DNA from: Maritimibacter harenae
GTDB lineage: Bacteria > Pseudomonadota > Alphaproteobacteria > Rhodobacterales > Rhodobacteraceae
Reading direction: 5' to 3'
NCBI RefSeq assembly: GCF_009882975.1
Contig: NZ_WTUX01000019.1
Location: forward strand, 1 to 64,000
DNA length: 64,000 nt
Shown here: piece after piece, positions 27,189 to 36,428 of the stretch
How the letters are laid out: each line of letters begins with the position of its first letter
Numbering within the stretch: the first letter of the stretch is position 1
Notes under the pieces: model-generated
The model's database searches: none
Told to the model about the DNA's origin: nothing
What the model saw: the letters and a program-made list of their open reading frames with translations, nothing else
Program-made: the position numbers and the translations under genes

Positions 27189-27566
27189 ATGTTTGGGACA
27201 ATACTCTCGGTCGCCGCAGGCGGCGCTCTCGGCGCCTCGGGGCGCTATCTCGTCAACGTCGGGGCGACGCGTGCGTTCGGCCACGGATTTCCCGCGGGCA
27301 CGGTGATCGTGAACGTCCTGGGATCGCTTCTCATGGGCGTGCTCTTCGTGGTGCTGGCCAGGAAAGGCGGCAACGCCTATGCGCCCTTCCTGATGACCGG
27401 CGTGCTGGGCGGGTTCACGACCTTCTCGGCCTTCTCGCTCGATACGCTCGTCCTGTTCGAGCGCGGGCAGGCAGGGACCGCGGGTCTCTACGTCGTCGCG
27501 TCGGTCGCGCTGTCGCTGATCGCGCTGGTGGTGGGTGCCATGCTCACCCGGGCGGTGCTGTCATGA
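27189..27566 (+). CDS. crcB: Fluoride exporter CrcB/Fluc
   Basis: 125 aa with four hydrophobic helices. The family signature is seen in GGALGASGRYLV, FPAGTVIVNVLGSLLMGV and TGVLGGFTTFSAFSLDT, which hold the pore-lining Asn and the central sodium-site glycine-threonine turn. Works as a dual-topology dimer in the inner membrane. Overlaps rluC by the ATGA motif, so the two are coupled. The 31-nt upstream gap is too short for a fluoride riboswitch. Confidence 0.93.
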   Translation: MFGTILSVAAGGALGASGRYLVNVGATRAFGHGFPAGTVIVNVLGSLLMGVLFVVLARKGGNAYAPFLMTGVLGGFTTFSAFSLDTLVLFERGQAGTAGLYVVASVALSLIALVVGAMLTRAVLS

Positions 27567-28612
27567 GCCGGGTTCAGACCGTCACGGTTGCCGAGGGCGA
27601 CGGCGACCAGCGCCTCGACCGCTGGTTCAAGCGTCTCTTCCCGCACGTGCCCCAGGGCCGGATCGAGAAGATGTGCCGCAAGGGCGAGATCCGCGTCGAC
27701 GGCGGGCGGGTGAAGGCCTCGACCCGCGTCGAGGCCGGGCAGGAAGTGCGCATCCCGCCGCTGCCGGACCCGGGCGACGCGCCGCCTGCGCCGAAACCCT
27801 CGGTGAGTGAACGCGACGCGCAGATGATCCGCGACTGCGTGATCTACCGCGACGACCACATCATCGCTCTGAACAAGCCGCCGGGGCTGCCCACGCAGGG
27901 CGGGTCGAAACAGACCCGCCATGTCGACGGGTTGGCCGAGGCGCTGAAATTCGGGCTCGAGGAAAAGCCGCGGCTGGTGCACCGGCTGGACAAGGACACT
28001 TCCGGTGTCCTGCTGCTTGCGCGGACACGCGCGGTGGCAAAGTCCTTGTCGGACGCGTTCCGTCATCGTGACACGCGCAAGATATACTGGGCCGTCGTCG
28101 CAGGCGTGCCGACACCGCGCATGGGTGTGGTGAAATGGGGACTCGTGAAGGCCCCCGGCGGCGGGCGTGGCGAGGGCGAGAAGATGCTCTGTGTCCACCC
28201 CGACGAAGTGCGCGCGACCGAGGGCGCGAAGCGCGCCGAAACCGACTACGTCGTGATCGAGGCGCTGGCGCAGCGTGCGGCCTGGGTCGGGCTGGTGCCC
28301 GTCACGGGGCGCACCCACCAGCTGCGCGCCCACATGGCCGCGCTCGGCCACCCTATCGTGGGTGACGGCAAGTATGGCGGCTCGGGGCAGGAGAACCTGG
28401 GCGACGGCTGGGGCGCGATGCTGGGCGGCGAGATTTCCAAGAAGCTGCACCTTCACGCCCGCTCGATCGAGATCGAGCATCCGGTGACCGGGCAGACGAT
28501 CTTCATCGAAGCCGAGCTGCCCGAGCACATGAAACGCACGTGGGAGCAGCTCGGCTTCAACGCGAACGAGGCGCCGGACGATCCGTTCGAGGAGGACGAA
28601 TGGGCCCCCTGA
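27563..28612 (+). CDS. rluC: Large-subunit pseudouridine synthase RluC/RluD family
   Basis: 349 aa. Isomerises uridines in 23S rRNA. An N-terminal S4 RNA-binding domain (residues ~8-70, KMCRKGEIRVDGGRVKAS) is followed by the RluA-type catalytic domain with PGLPTQGG and HRLDKDTSGVLLLART, which holds the catalytic Asp, and later GRTHQLRAHMAALGHPIVGD. RluC versus RluD cannot be decided by eye. Its end overlaps the HAD gene start by 13 nt. Confidence 0.9.
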   Translation: MSRVQTVTVAEGDGDQRLDRWFKRLFPHVPQGRIEKMCRKGEIRVDGGRVKASTRVEAGQEVRIPPLPDPGDAPPAPKPSVSERDAQMIRDCVIYRDDHIIALNKPPGLPTQGGSKQTRHVDGLAEALKFGLEEKPRLVHRLDKDTSGVLLLARTRAVAKSLSDAFRHRDTRKIYWAVVAGVPTPRMGVVKWGLVKAPGGGRGEGEKMLCVHPDEVRATEGAKRAETDYVVIEALAQRAAWVGLVPVTGRTHQLRAHMAALGHPIVGDGKYGGSGQENLGDGWGAMLGGEISKKLHLHARSIEIEHPVTGQTIFIEAELPEHMKRTWEQLGFNANEAPDDPFEEDEWAP

Positions 28613-29274
28613 AGCTCGTTCTGTTCGACGTCGACGGCACCCTGATCGACAGCCAGCACGCGATCGTGGCGGCGATGGAGGCCGCGGCGGACGAGGCCGA
28701 CCTGCCGCTGCCCACCCGTGCCGACACGCTGAGCGTCGTCGGCCTGTCGCTGGTGGAGGCGGTCCGCAGGCTCTTCGCCGATCACCCCGAAGAGGTTCAG
28801 GCGCGCGCAGTCGAGAGTTACCGGCGCGCTTACATGACCGGCCGCGACCGCGAGGGCGCGCCGCCGTTCTACGACGGCATCCTCGACGTGGTCCGAAAAC
28901 TGGCCGAGCGCGACGAGGTGCTCCTTGGCACCGCCACCGGCATGTCGCGCCGGGGAATGCGGCGGATCATCGATACCTACGGGCTCGAGCGCCTCTTCGC
29001 CACGACGCAGACCGCGGACGACCATCCGTCGAAGCCCGATCCCGCGATGGTGCTGGCCGCGCTGCGCGAGACGGGCGTCGCGCCGCGCCACGCGGTCTTC
29101 GTGGGCGACACCGCGTACGACATCCAGGCGGGGCGGGCCGCCGGGGTCTTCACCATCGGGGTCACTTGGGGCTATCACGCCGCCGACGACCTCGAACGGG
29201 CCGGGGCGGACGCGGTGATCGACACCGTCGACGCGCTCGTTCCGACCATCGACAGGCTGTGGAGCGAGACATGA
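28600..29274 (+). CDS. HAD-IA family hydrolase (phosphoglycolate phosphatase-like)
   Basis: 224 aa from the ATG at 28600. HAD motif I is LVLFDVDGTLIDS at residues 5-17 (nucleophile Asp), motif II is the Thr in LGTATGMSRRG, the Lys is in SKPDP, and motif IV is VFVGDTAYDIQAGRAAG. The four-helix cap at ~17-85 makes it subfamily IA. Substrate not evident. It is coupled to rluC upstream and to the ATP12 gene downstream (ATGA overlap), a conserved trio in Rhodobacteraceae. Confidence 0.9.
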   Translation: MGPLKLVLFDVDGTLIDSQHAIVAAMEAAADEADLPLPTRADTLSVVGLSLVEAVRRLFADHPEEVQARAVESYRRAYMTGRDREGAPPFYDGILDVVRKLAERDEVLLGTATGMSRRGMRRIIDTYGLERLFATTQTADDHPSKPDPAMVLAALRETGVAPRHAVFVGDTAYDIQAGRAAGVFTIGVTWGYHAADDLERAGADAVIDTVDALVPTIDRLWSET

Positions 29275-29987
29275 GCGACTGGGCACCGAAACGGTTCTGG
29301 AAAGAGACGCGCGCGGAGGCGTGCGATGACGGGTTCACCGTCTACCTCGACACCCGCACCGTGCGCACACCCGCCAAGGCCCGCTTCGTCCTGCCGACGC
29401 GCGCGCTGGCCGAAGCCTGCGCCGCGGAATGGGACGCCCAGGGCGAACAGATCGACCCGTCGGCGATGCCGATGACGCGCACCGCCAATTCCGCCATCGA
29501 CAAGGTCCGCGTCCAGCACGGCGAGGTGGCCGAGCTCCTGGCGGCCTACGGCGACAGCGACCTGACGTGCTACCGCGCCGATACCCCGGCCGAGCTTGTC
29601 GCGCGCCAGTCGGAGGCGTGGGATCCGCTGCTCGACTGGCTGGAAGAGACCCATGGCGCGCGCATCGCACCGCGTACGGGGATCATGCACGCCCCGCAGG
29701 ATGCCGTGGCACTCGCCCGGCTGCGCGAAGCCGTCCACACGCTCGACCCGTTCCGGCTGGCCGCGTTCCACGACCTCGTCTCACTCTCCGGATCGCTGGT
29801 CATCGCGCTCGCCGTTCAGCACGGACGGTTGTCGCCCGAGGACGCCTGGGCCCTGTCGCGGATCGATGAAACCTGGCAGATCGAGCAATGGGGCGAGGAC
29901 GAGGAAGCGGCCGAACACGCGGCGCTGAAAAGGCAGGCATTTCTCGATGCGGCGCTGTTTTTTCGACTCGCCGATCACGATTCCTGA
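29271..29987 (+). CDS. ATP12 family F1-ATPase assembly chaperone
   Basis: 238 aa from the ATG at 29271. Matches the ATP12 family, which in mitochondria escorts the F1 alpha subunit during ATP synthase assembly: PKRFWKETRAEACDDGFTVY start, RTPAKARFVLPTRALA, then AEWDAQGEQIDPSAMPMTR, and a C-terminal ALSRIDETWQIEQWGEDEEA. Cytosolic, no signal peptide. It overlaps the HAD gene by ATGA and ends the operon. Confidence 0.92.
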   Translation: MSDWAPKRFWKETRAEACDDGFTVYLDTRTVRTPAKARFVLPTRALAEACAAEWDAQGEQIDPSAMPMTRTANSAIDKVRVQHGEVAELLAAYGDSDLTCYRADTPAELVARQSEAWDPLLDWLEETHGARIAPRTGIMHAPQDAVALARLREAVHTLDPFRLAAFHDLVSLSGSLVIALAVQHGRLSPEDAWALSRIDETWQIEQWGEDEEAAEHAALKRQAFLDAALFFRLADHDS

Positions 29988-30199
29988 CCCCGGAATCGGC
30001 CGGATTGACCAAATCCCAAGGTGTTACGTGGGGTTAGCGATCAGCCCCTAACCGCGTCAGGCTTGACGGGCTTGCGTCATATTGCCCAGAATATCCTCAC
30101 GGGTGGGGTGTATCCCCCTGTCCTGAACCATCGACCGGCAAAGAACGTCCGGCAAAAAGCGCCTGTCTTCGTGTGGGCGCACAACAGGAAGAGGTAAAT

Positions 30200-31234
30200 A
30201 TGAAAAAATCCGTATTCGTTGGCGCCCTTGCTACGGCTGGCGTCATCGCAGGTGCCGCGTTCGCGCAAATGGACGATTCCGACTCGACGCTCGCGGCCGT
30301 GCAGGACGCGGGTGTTCTGAAATGCGGCGTCAACTCGGGGCTGACCGGCTTCGCCGCCCCCGATGCGAACGGTCGTTGGGAAGGCTTCGATGTCGCCGTC
30401 TGCCGTGCCGTTGCGGCGGCCGTGCTGAGCGACCCTGAGGCCGTGGAATTCGTGCCGACCACCCCGAAGACGCGCTTCACCGCGCTGGCCTCGGGCGAAG
30501 TCGACCTGCTCGTGCGCAACACGACGTGGACGCTGACGCGCGACGTGGACCTCAAGTTCACCTTCCTCGGCGTGAACTACTATGACGGCCAGGGCTTCAT
30601 CGTGCCCAAGGCGCTGGGCGTGAGCTCGGCCAAGGAGCTGGACGGCGCGACCGTCTGCATCCAGACCGGCACCACCACCGAGCTGAACCTCGCGGACTTC
30701 TTCCGCGTCAACAACATCAGCTACGAGCCGGTGCCGATCGAAACCAACGCCGAAGCCCAGCAGCAGTACCTTGCCGGCGCCTGCGACACCTACACGACGG
30801 ACGCCTCCGGCCTTGCCGCGACCCGCGCTTCGTTCGAGAATCCGGGCGATCACGCGATCCTGCCCGAGATCATCTCGAAAGAGCCGCTCGGGCCGCTCGT
30901 GCGCCACGGCGACGACGAATGGGCCGATATCGTGCGCTGGACGCTCAACGCGCTGATCGCGGCCGAAGAGTTCGGCATCACTTCGACCAACATCGAGGAA
31001 CTGGCCAACGGCACCGACAACCCGGAGATCAACCGTATCCTGGGCACCGAGGGCACCATGGGCGAAATGCTCGGCCTCGATGCCGAATGGGCGATGCGGG
31101 CGATCATGGCCGAAGGCAACTACGGCGAGATCTTCGAGAAGAACATCGGGGAATCGACGCCGATCGGGCTCGCGCGCGGTCTGAACGCACAGTGGACCGA
31201 CGGCGGCCTGCTCTACGCACCGCCGTTCCGGTAA
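30200..31234 (+). CDS. bztA: Periplasmic glutamate/glutamine/aspartate/asparagine-binding protein
   Basis: 344 aa with a signal peptide ending AAFAQ (residues 1-23). Solute-binding protein family 3: VLKCGVNSGLTGFAAPDANG near the start of the mature part, GFDVAVCRAVAAAV, then TVCIQTGTTTELNL. Closest in layout to BztA of Rhodobacter and AapJ of rhizobia. ATG chosen at 30200 behind GGAAGAGG. A GC hairpin lies between it and the permease genes, as expected for a binding protein made in excess. Confidence 0.93.
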   Translation: MKKSVFVGALATAGVIAGAAFAQMDDSDSTLAAVQDAGVLKCGVNSGLTGFAAPDANGRWEGFDVAVCRAVAAAVLSDPEAVEFVPTTPKTRFTALASGEVDLLVRNTTWTLTRDVDLKFTFLGVNYYDGQGFIVPKALGVSSAKELDGATVCIQTGTTTELNLADFFRVNNISYEPVPIETNAEAQQQYLAGACDTYTTDASGLAATRASFENPGDHAILPEIISKEPLGPLVRHGDDEWADIVRWTLNALIAAEEFGITSTNIEELANGTDNPEINRILGTEGTMGEMLGLDAEWAMRAIMAEGNYGEIFEKNIGESTPIGLARGLNAQWTDGGLLYAPPFR

Positions 31235-31245
31235 GACACCAAGTC

Positions 31246-31277
31246 GGGCGCGGGTTGATCCCCGCGCCCGTTTCTTT
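31246..31277 (+). terminator. Partial terminator between bztA and bztB
   Basis: 9-bp perfect stem GGGCGCGGG/CCCGCGCCC with a 6-nt loop, followed by GTTTCTTT. Probably allows some readthrough and gives more bztA than bztBCD transcript. Confidence 0.75.
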
Positions 31278-31354
31278 GGGACACACGGCATGCCCGAAGC
31301 CACAGAGGCGGACCAACCGCCCGGGGTGACGGCCGGAGCCAACAGGGAAAATTC

Positions 31355-32659
31355 ATGACGACGGTGACGCAACCGGAAGGCCGATCCTTCCGACTGTCCA
31401 TGCTCATCTACGACAGCCGCTACCGCTCGGCCACGATCCAGATCGTGGCGCTGATCGGGTTCCTGCTGCTCATCGGATGGCTGGTTTCCAACACGGCGCA
31501 GAACCTCGCGACGCTGGGCAAATCCGTGGGCTTCGGCTTCCTGGGTGAACCGGCGGGCTACGACATCAACCAGCGGCTTCTGGATTACGATTCGCGCGAC
31601 ACGCATGCGCGTGCGGGCCTCATCGGTCTGCTCAACACGCTGCTCGTGGCCGTCGCGGGTTGCGTGCTCGCCACGATCGTCGGCGTCATCGTGGGCGTCC
31701 TGCGCCTGTCCAACAACTGGCTCGTCGCGCGGCTGATGACGGTCTACGTCGAGATGTTCCGCAACGTGCCTGTCCTGCTCTGGATCGTCTTCTCGATGGC
31801 GATCCTGATCGAAACATTGCCACCCCCCAGCGCCTTCCGCGGCGACGAGCCGTCGGCCAGTATGCTCGTGGGCGACAGCGTAGCGCTTACCAACCGGGGC
31901 ATCTACGTACCCGAGCCGCTCTTCGGCCGCGTGGACGAAGAAGGCAACGCGCTGTCCTGGCGGCAGGGGCTGGGCGACGTGCACCTGTTCGGTGACAGCT
32001 GGATCCGCTTCGACGTGAGCCTGGAACTGATCGTCATCCTTGCCACGCTGATCGCGGGGATCATGGTGTCGGGCCTGATCAAGACGCGGGCCGACCGGAT
32101 ACAGAACGCGACCGGTCTCAGGCCGACCACGTGGTATTGGCGCGCCGGCGTCATCATCGTGCCCACCGCGATCGTGCTGTGGCTGATGGGGTTCTACCTG
32201 GGCAAGCCCGAACTCAGGGGTTTCAACTTCGGCGGCGGCACGCACCTGCGCAATTCCTTCATCGCATTGTGGCTGGCGCTCTCGCTCTACACGGCCGCCT
32301 TCATCGCCGAGATCGTGCGCGGCGGCATCCTTGCCATTTCCAAGGGACAGACCGAGGCCGCGGCGGCATTGGGCATCCGGCCCCGCCGGATCATGTCGCT
32401 GGTGATCCTGCCGCAGGCGCTCCGGGTGATCATCCCGCCGCTCATCTCGCAGTACCTGAACCTGACCAAGAATTCCTCGCTCGCGATCGCCGTGGGCTAC
32501 ATGGACCTGACCGGCACGCTGATGGGGATCACCCTCAACCAGACCGGGCGCGAGCTCGAGGCGGTGATGATGACCATGCTCATCTACCTCGGAATCTCGC
32601 TCCTGATCTCGGCCGGGATGAACGTCTACAACAACAGCGTGAAGCTGAAGGAGCGCTGA
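31355..32659 (+). CDS. bztB: Amino acid ABC transporter permease BztB
   Basis: 434 aa. Large polar amino acid permease with about eight hydrophobic segments. The first transmembrane segment is IQIVALIGFLLLIGWLV, and the cytoplasmic EAA loop near residue 330 reads KGQTEAAAALGIRPRR. A long periplasmic insert between helices, with charged and Pro-rich stretches, is characteristic of BztB/AapQ rather than HisQ-type permeases. 1 nt separates it from bztC, with which it forms the channel. Confidence 0.92.
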   Translation: MTTVTQPEGRSFRLSMLIYDSRYRSATIQIVALIGFLLLIGWLVSNTAQNLATLGKSVGFGFLGEPAGYDINQRLLDYDSRDTHARAGLIGLLNTLLVAVAGCVLATIVGVIVGVLRLSNNWLVARLMTVYVEMFRNVPVLLWIVFSMAILIETLPPPSAFRGDEPSASMLVGDSVALTNRGIYVPEPLFGRVDEEGNALSWRQGLGDVHLFGDSWIRFDVSLELIVILATLIAGIMVSGLIKTRADRIQNATGLRPTTWYWRAGVIIVPTAIVLWLMGFYLGKPELRGFNFGGGTHLRNSFIALWLALSLYTAAFIAEIVRGGILAISKGQTEAAAALGIRPRRIMSLVILPQALRVIIPPLISQYLNLTKNSSLAIAVGYMDLTGTLMGITLNQTGRELEAVMMTMLIYLGISLLISAGMNVYNNSVKLKER

Positions 32660-32660
32660 C

Positions 32661-33962
32661 ATGGCCGACTATTCCTATGTCCGCAAGGAAATGCTCCCCG
32701 AACGCGAGCCTCCGGCCAGCGAGGTGGGGGTGATCGGCTGGCTGCGCGAGAACCTGTTTTCCGGCTGGTTCAACTCGATCCTCACGGTCGTTTCGGTCGT
32801 CCTGATCTACCTGATCCTCGCGGCGATCGTGCCCTGGCTCTGGTCGCCCACCTGGGGGGCCGGGTCGCTCAGCGAATGTCGCGACATCGTGGCAGAGCTG
32901 GGCAAGGAACACGGGGGCGCGTGCTACGGTGTCATCACGGAGCGCTGGCAGCAGCTGCTCTTCGGTTTCTACCCCGAGGAACTCCGTTGGAGGCCGATCC
33001 TGACCTTCGTCGGGCTTTTCGTGGCGCTGGCGCCGGTCCTGTTCACCGACGCCTTCCCGCGCAAGATGCTGTGGTTCACCGGGGCCTACCTGTTCCTCGC
33101 CCCGTGGCTCATGTGGGGCGGGCCGATCTGGACGCCGCTCCTGGTGGCCGCGGGCCCCGCGCTGGGGTTCGTCGCGTTTCGCTTCGTTGCCCGCGCCGCG
33201 GGCACCCTTGCGGGCGTGATCGCCGCGGGGCTGGTCCCGATCCTGTGGTGGCTTCTGGCCGTGGGGCCGGTTGCGGGCGCGATCCAGTCCGTCGTCCCGC
33301 TCGGGATCGAGCTGGTCGAGAGCCGCCTGTTCGGGGGCTTCATGCTGTCGGTGTGGATTGGCGTGGTGGCGATCGCCATCTCGCTCGTCCTTGGTGTCGT
33401 GCTGGCGCTGGGGCGTCAGTCCGACCTGATGATCGTGAAGTACCTGTCCGTCGGCTTCATCGAGTTCATCCGGGGCGTGCCGCTGATCACGCTTCTCTTC
33501 GTGGCCTCGACGCTTCTCAACATCTTCATGCCGCCGGGCACCAACTTCGACATCATCCTGCGCGTGATGATCATGGCGACGCTCTTCGCCTCGGCCTACA
33601 TCGCCGAGGTGGTGCGGGGCGGGCTCGCCGCCCTGCCGCGCGGGCAGTACGAGGCGGCGGATGCGCTGGGGCTGGATTACTGGAAGGCGCAGCGGCTGGT
33701 GATCCTGCCGCAGGCGCTCAAGATCTCGATCCCCGGCATCGTGTCGACCTTCATCGGCCTCTTCAAGGACACCACGCTGGTGTCGATCATCGGGCTTCTC
33801 GATCCGATCGGGCTGACCGGATCGATCCGGGCCGACGCCAACTGGAACGGCATCGTGTGGGAGCTCTACGGCTTCATCGCGCTCCTGTTCTTCCTCTCGT
33901 GTTTCTCCATGTCGCGCTACTCGATGTGGCTGGAGAAGAAATTGCGCACCGAACACCGATAA
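32661..33962 (+). CDS. bztC: Amino acid ABC transporter permease BztC
   Basis: 433 aa. Partner permease of BztB. Several hydrophobic helices, including ILTVVSVVLIYLILAAIV, and the HisM-type permease domain in the C-terminal half: GGFMLSVWIGVVAIAISL, then FIEFIRGVPLITLLF, and the EAA loop GQYEAADALGLDYW. Contains an extra N-terminal membrane region with a Cys pair in the loop (SECRD, GACYG). Tight spacing to bztB. Confidence 0.92.
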   Translation: MADYSYVRKEMLPEREPPASEVGVIGWLRENLFSGWFNSILTVVSVVLIYLILAAIVPWLWSPTWGAGSLSECRDIVAELGKEHGGACYGVITERWQQLLFGFYPEELRWRPILTFVGLFVALAPVLFTDAFPRKMLWFTGAYLFLAPWLMWGGPIWTPLLVAAGPALGFVAFRFVARAAGTLAGVIAAGLVPILWWLLAVGPVAGAIQSVVPLGIELVESRLFGGFMLSVWIGVVAIAISLVLGVVLALGRQSDLMIVKYLSVGFIEFIRGVPLITLLFVASTLLNIFMPPGTNFDIILRVMIMATLFASAYIAEVVRGGLAALPRGQYEAADALGLDYWKAQRLVILPQALKISIPGIVSTFIGLFKDTTLVSIIGLLDPIGLTGSIRADANWNGIVWELYGFIALLFFLSCFSMSRYSMWLEKKLRTEHR

Positions 33963-33974
33963 GGATGCACGGAC

Positions 33975-34766
33975 ATGTCCACGCTTGAAATCGAACCGAC
34001 CGTCGACACGTCGAAGATGCAGATCTCCGACGAGGTGGCGATCCAGATCGCCGACATGAACAAGTGGTTCGGCACGTTCCACGTGCTGCGCGACATCGAC
34101 CTGACCGTGTACCGCGGGGAACGGATCGTCATCTGTGGGCCCTCGGGATCGGGCAAGTCGACGCTGATCCGCTGCATCAACCGCCTGGAGGAACACCAGG
34201 CGGGGCAGATCGTGGTGGACGGGACCGAGCTGAACTCGGACCTCAAGAACGTCGACAAGGTGCGCTCCGAGGTCGGCATGGTGTTCCAGCACTTCAACCT
34301 GTTCCCGCATCTCACGGTGCTGGAAAACTGCACGCTCGCCCCGATCTGGGTACGCAAGGTGCCGCGCAAGGAAGCGGTCGAACGGGCGATGCATTTCCTG
34401 GAGAAGGTGAAGATCCCCGAGCAGGCGGACAAGTATCCCGGGCAGCTGTCAGGCGGTCAGCAGCAGCGCGTCGCCATCGCGCGATCGCTGTGCATGATGC
34501 CGCGGATCATGCTCTTCGACGAGCCGACCTCGGCGCTCGACCCCGAGATGATCAAGGAGGTGCTCGACACGATGATCGAGCTCGCCGAAGAGGGGATGAC
34601 GATGATCTGCGTGACCCACGAGATGGGCTTCGCGCAGGCGGTGGCGAACCGGGTGATCTTCATGGCCGACGGTCAGATCGTCGAGCAGAACGAGCCCAAG
34701 GAATTCTTCAACAACCCGAAGTCGGAGCGCACCAAGCAGTTCCTGAGCCAGATCATCGGGCACTGA
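33975..34766 (+). CDS. bztD: Amino acid ABC transporter ATPase BztD
   Basis: 263 aa. Walker A GPSGSGKST near residue 57, Q-loop VFQHFNLFPH, signature LSGGQQQRVAIARSL, Walker B IMLFDEPTSALDPE and the switch His in CVTHEMGF. A complete nucleotide-binding subunit of the polar amino acid type. 12 nt after bztC. A bidirectional terminator follows. Confidence 0.96.
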   Translation: MSTLEIEPTVDTSKMQISDEVAIQIADMNKWFGTFHVLRDIDLTVYRGERIVICGPSGSGKSTLIRCINRLEEHQAGQIVVDGTELNSDLKNVDKVRSEVGMVFQHFNLFPHLTVLENCTLAPIWVRKVPRKEAVERAMHFLEKVKIPEQADKYPGQLSGGQQQRVAIARSLCMMPRIMLFDEPTSALDPEMIKEVLDTMIELAEEGMTMICVTHEMGFAQAVANRVIFMADGQIVEQNEPKEFFNNPKSERTKQFLSQIIGH

Positions 34767-34786
34767 GCGCCGGCCCCGAAAACAAG

Positions 34787-34811
34787 AAGGCCCCCGCGCT
34801 GCGGGGGCCTT
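34787..34811. terminator. Bidirectional terminator between bztD and sixA
   Basis: 11-bp perfect stem AAGGCCCCCGC/GCGGGGGCCTT with a 3-nt loop. On the minus strand it is followed by a T-rich stretch (CTTGTTTTC), so it can end both converging units. Confidence 0.8.
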
Positions 34812-34838
34812 CCGTTGTCCGGAGAGTTGATCCCCGGA

Positions 34839-35387
34839 TCAAGCCGACAGGGGGCGCGGTTCCTTTGCCATCGCATCCTCGGCGGCAAGCAGGTCGCGCG
34901 GCACGACGAAGTCGTGCAGGCGGCCCATTCGCCACGTGAGGTCCTCCCAGTCATCGATGTCGAAGTCGATCACCGCGCTCGCGCCTGTCGGATACCGGTC
35001 GAACAGGTGTGTCGCCGGCGGGTTGTCCAGAAGCCCGTGGGCCATGAAGGATGTGCCCGGGTTGTGCCCGATCATCATCACGGTGCGCCCCGTCGCGCCC
35101 TTGAGCGCGTTCAGCATCACGTCCGGCTCGGCCAGGTAGAGCGACGGCGCGATGTCCGCCTCCACCGGCGCGCAGCCTTCGCGCGAGATGAGGTCCCAGG
35201 TTTCGCGGGTGCGCTCCGCGGACGAGACCATGACCTCGTCAGGACACAAAGCCGTCGCCGAGAGCCAACGCCCGAGCGCCGAGGCCGAGTCCCGACCCCG
35301 CTTGGACAGCGGGCGATCGTGATCGGACATATGGGGATCGTCCCAGCTCGACTTGGCGTGACGGGTCAGAATGAGGCGCAGTGTCAT
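34839..35387 (-). CDS. sixA: SixA-like histidine phosphatase
   Basis: 182 aa. Histidine phosphatase superfamily: the catalytic RHAKSSW near residue 9 (RHG-type motif with Ala for Gly as in SixA), PLSKRG, and the second His in MMIGHNPGT. SixA removes phosphate from phosphohistidine in phosphorelay or phosphotransferase proteins. The target here is unknown. Cytosolic. It stands alone, convergent with bztD and downstream of argB. Confidence 0.85.
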   Translation of the reverse strand: MTLRLILTRHAKSSWDDPHMSDHDRPLSKRGRDSASALGRWLSATALCPDEVMVSSAERTRETWDLISREGCAPVEADIAPSLYLAEPDVMLNALKGATGRTVMMIGHNPGTSFMAHGLLDNPPATHLFDRYPTGASAVIDFDIDDWEDLTWRMGRLHDFVVPRDLLAAEDAMAKEPRPLSA

Positions 35388-35480
35388 GAAATGCGGGCAG
35401 CTCTCTTTTTCAGGGTGCCCGGCCTTTCTACCCGACGGGGGGGCAGGCGGGCAAGCCGCGCTGCAGCATACGACTTTGGT

Positions 35481-36344
35481 CTAACCCTGCCGGATGATCG
35501 AACCGGGCCCCTGTTCGGTGTAAAGCTCAAGCAGGCAAGCGTTTTCGACCCGTCCGTCGAGGATGACCACGGCGCGCACGCCGCCCTCGATCGCTGAAAG
35601 CGCGGTCTCGGTCTTGGGAATCATGCCGCCCGAGATGATTCCCTCGCGGGTCATGTCGCGGATCTGCATGGCGGTGAGTTCGGTGACGAATTGTCCGTCG
35701 GCGTTTTTCACGCCGGCCACGTCGGTGAGCAGCAGCAGGCGATCGGCCTTCAGCGCCGCGGCGATCGCGCCGGCGGCGGTGTCGCCGTTGACGTTGAACG
35801 TCTCGCCATCGCGGCCCACGCCGATCGGGGCGATGACCGGGATCGTCTCGGCCTCGGCCAGACGTTTGAGCACGAAGGGGTCGACCTCGACCGGGGTGCC
35901 CACGAAGCCAAGCCGGGGATCGGTGGGTTCGCAGACCATGAGGTTCGCGTCCTTGCCCGACAGCCCGACGGCGCGCCCGCCCTCGGCGTTGATTGCCTGC
36001 ACGATACGTTTGTTCACGCGGCCGGCGAGCACCATTTCGACGACTTCGACGGTGGCCGCGTCCGTGACGCGCTTGCCGCCGACCCAGTCGCTTTCGACGC
36101 CGAGCTTTGCCAGCATCTCGTTGATCATCGGGCCGCCGCCGTGGACCACGACCGGGTTCACGCCGACGTGGCGCATGAGGACGATGTCGCGCGCGAAGCT
36201 TTCCATCGCCGCGTCGTCGCCCATGGCGTTGCCGCCGAACTTGATGACGACGGTCGCCCCTTCGTAGCGCTGCAGGTAGGGCAGGGCTTCGTTCAGGGTC
36301 CGGGCGGTGGCGATCCAGTCGCGGTTCATCGTCTGCTTTCTCAT
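35481..36344 (-). CDS. argB: N-acetylglutamate kinase
   Basis: 287 aa from the ATG at 36344 ([10 protein letters not shown]), behind GAGGGA; upstream in-frame sequence is not conserved-looking. Second step of arginine synthesis in the cytosol. [34 protein letters not shown] and [17 protein letters not shown] are the substrate and ATP-binding motifs. It follows engB on the same strand. Confidence 0.96.
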   Translation of the reverse strand: MRKQTMNRDWIATARTLNEALPYLQRYEGATVVIKFGGNAMGDDAAMESFARDIVLMRHVGVNPVVVHGGGPMINEMLAKLGVESDWVGGKRVTDAATVEVVEMVLAGRVNKRIVQAINAEGGRAVGLSGKDANLMVCEPTDPRLGFVGTPVEVDPFVLKRLAEAETIPVIAPIGVGRDGETFNVNGDTAAGAIAAALKADRLLLLTDVAGVKNADGQFVTELTAMQIRDMTREGIISGGMIPKTETALSAIEGGVRAVVILDGRVENACLLELYTEQGPGSIIRQG

Positions 36345-36428
36345 GTCGTGTCCCTCGGGGCGCTCGGCAAACGTGTTACGCGGAAGGGGCAAGGGCGGCA
36401 AGGGTGACGCTCATCCGCGCGACCTCGC

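Noticed and set aside
30077-32662. 861-aa open frame opposite bztA-bztB
   Set aside because: The plus strand encodes clear transporter genes. The antisense translation is rich in Arg, His, Gly and Asp with no motif, the usual result of high-GC third positions.
32580-34394. 604-aa open frame opposite bztC and bztD
   Set aside because: Extreme Arg/His/Asp repeats typical of an antisense frame in GC-rich DNA.
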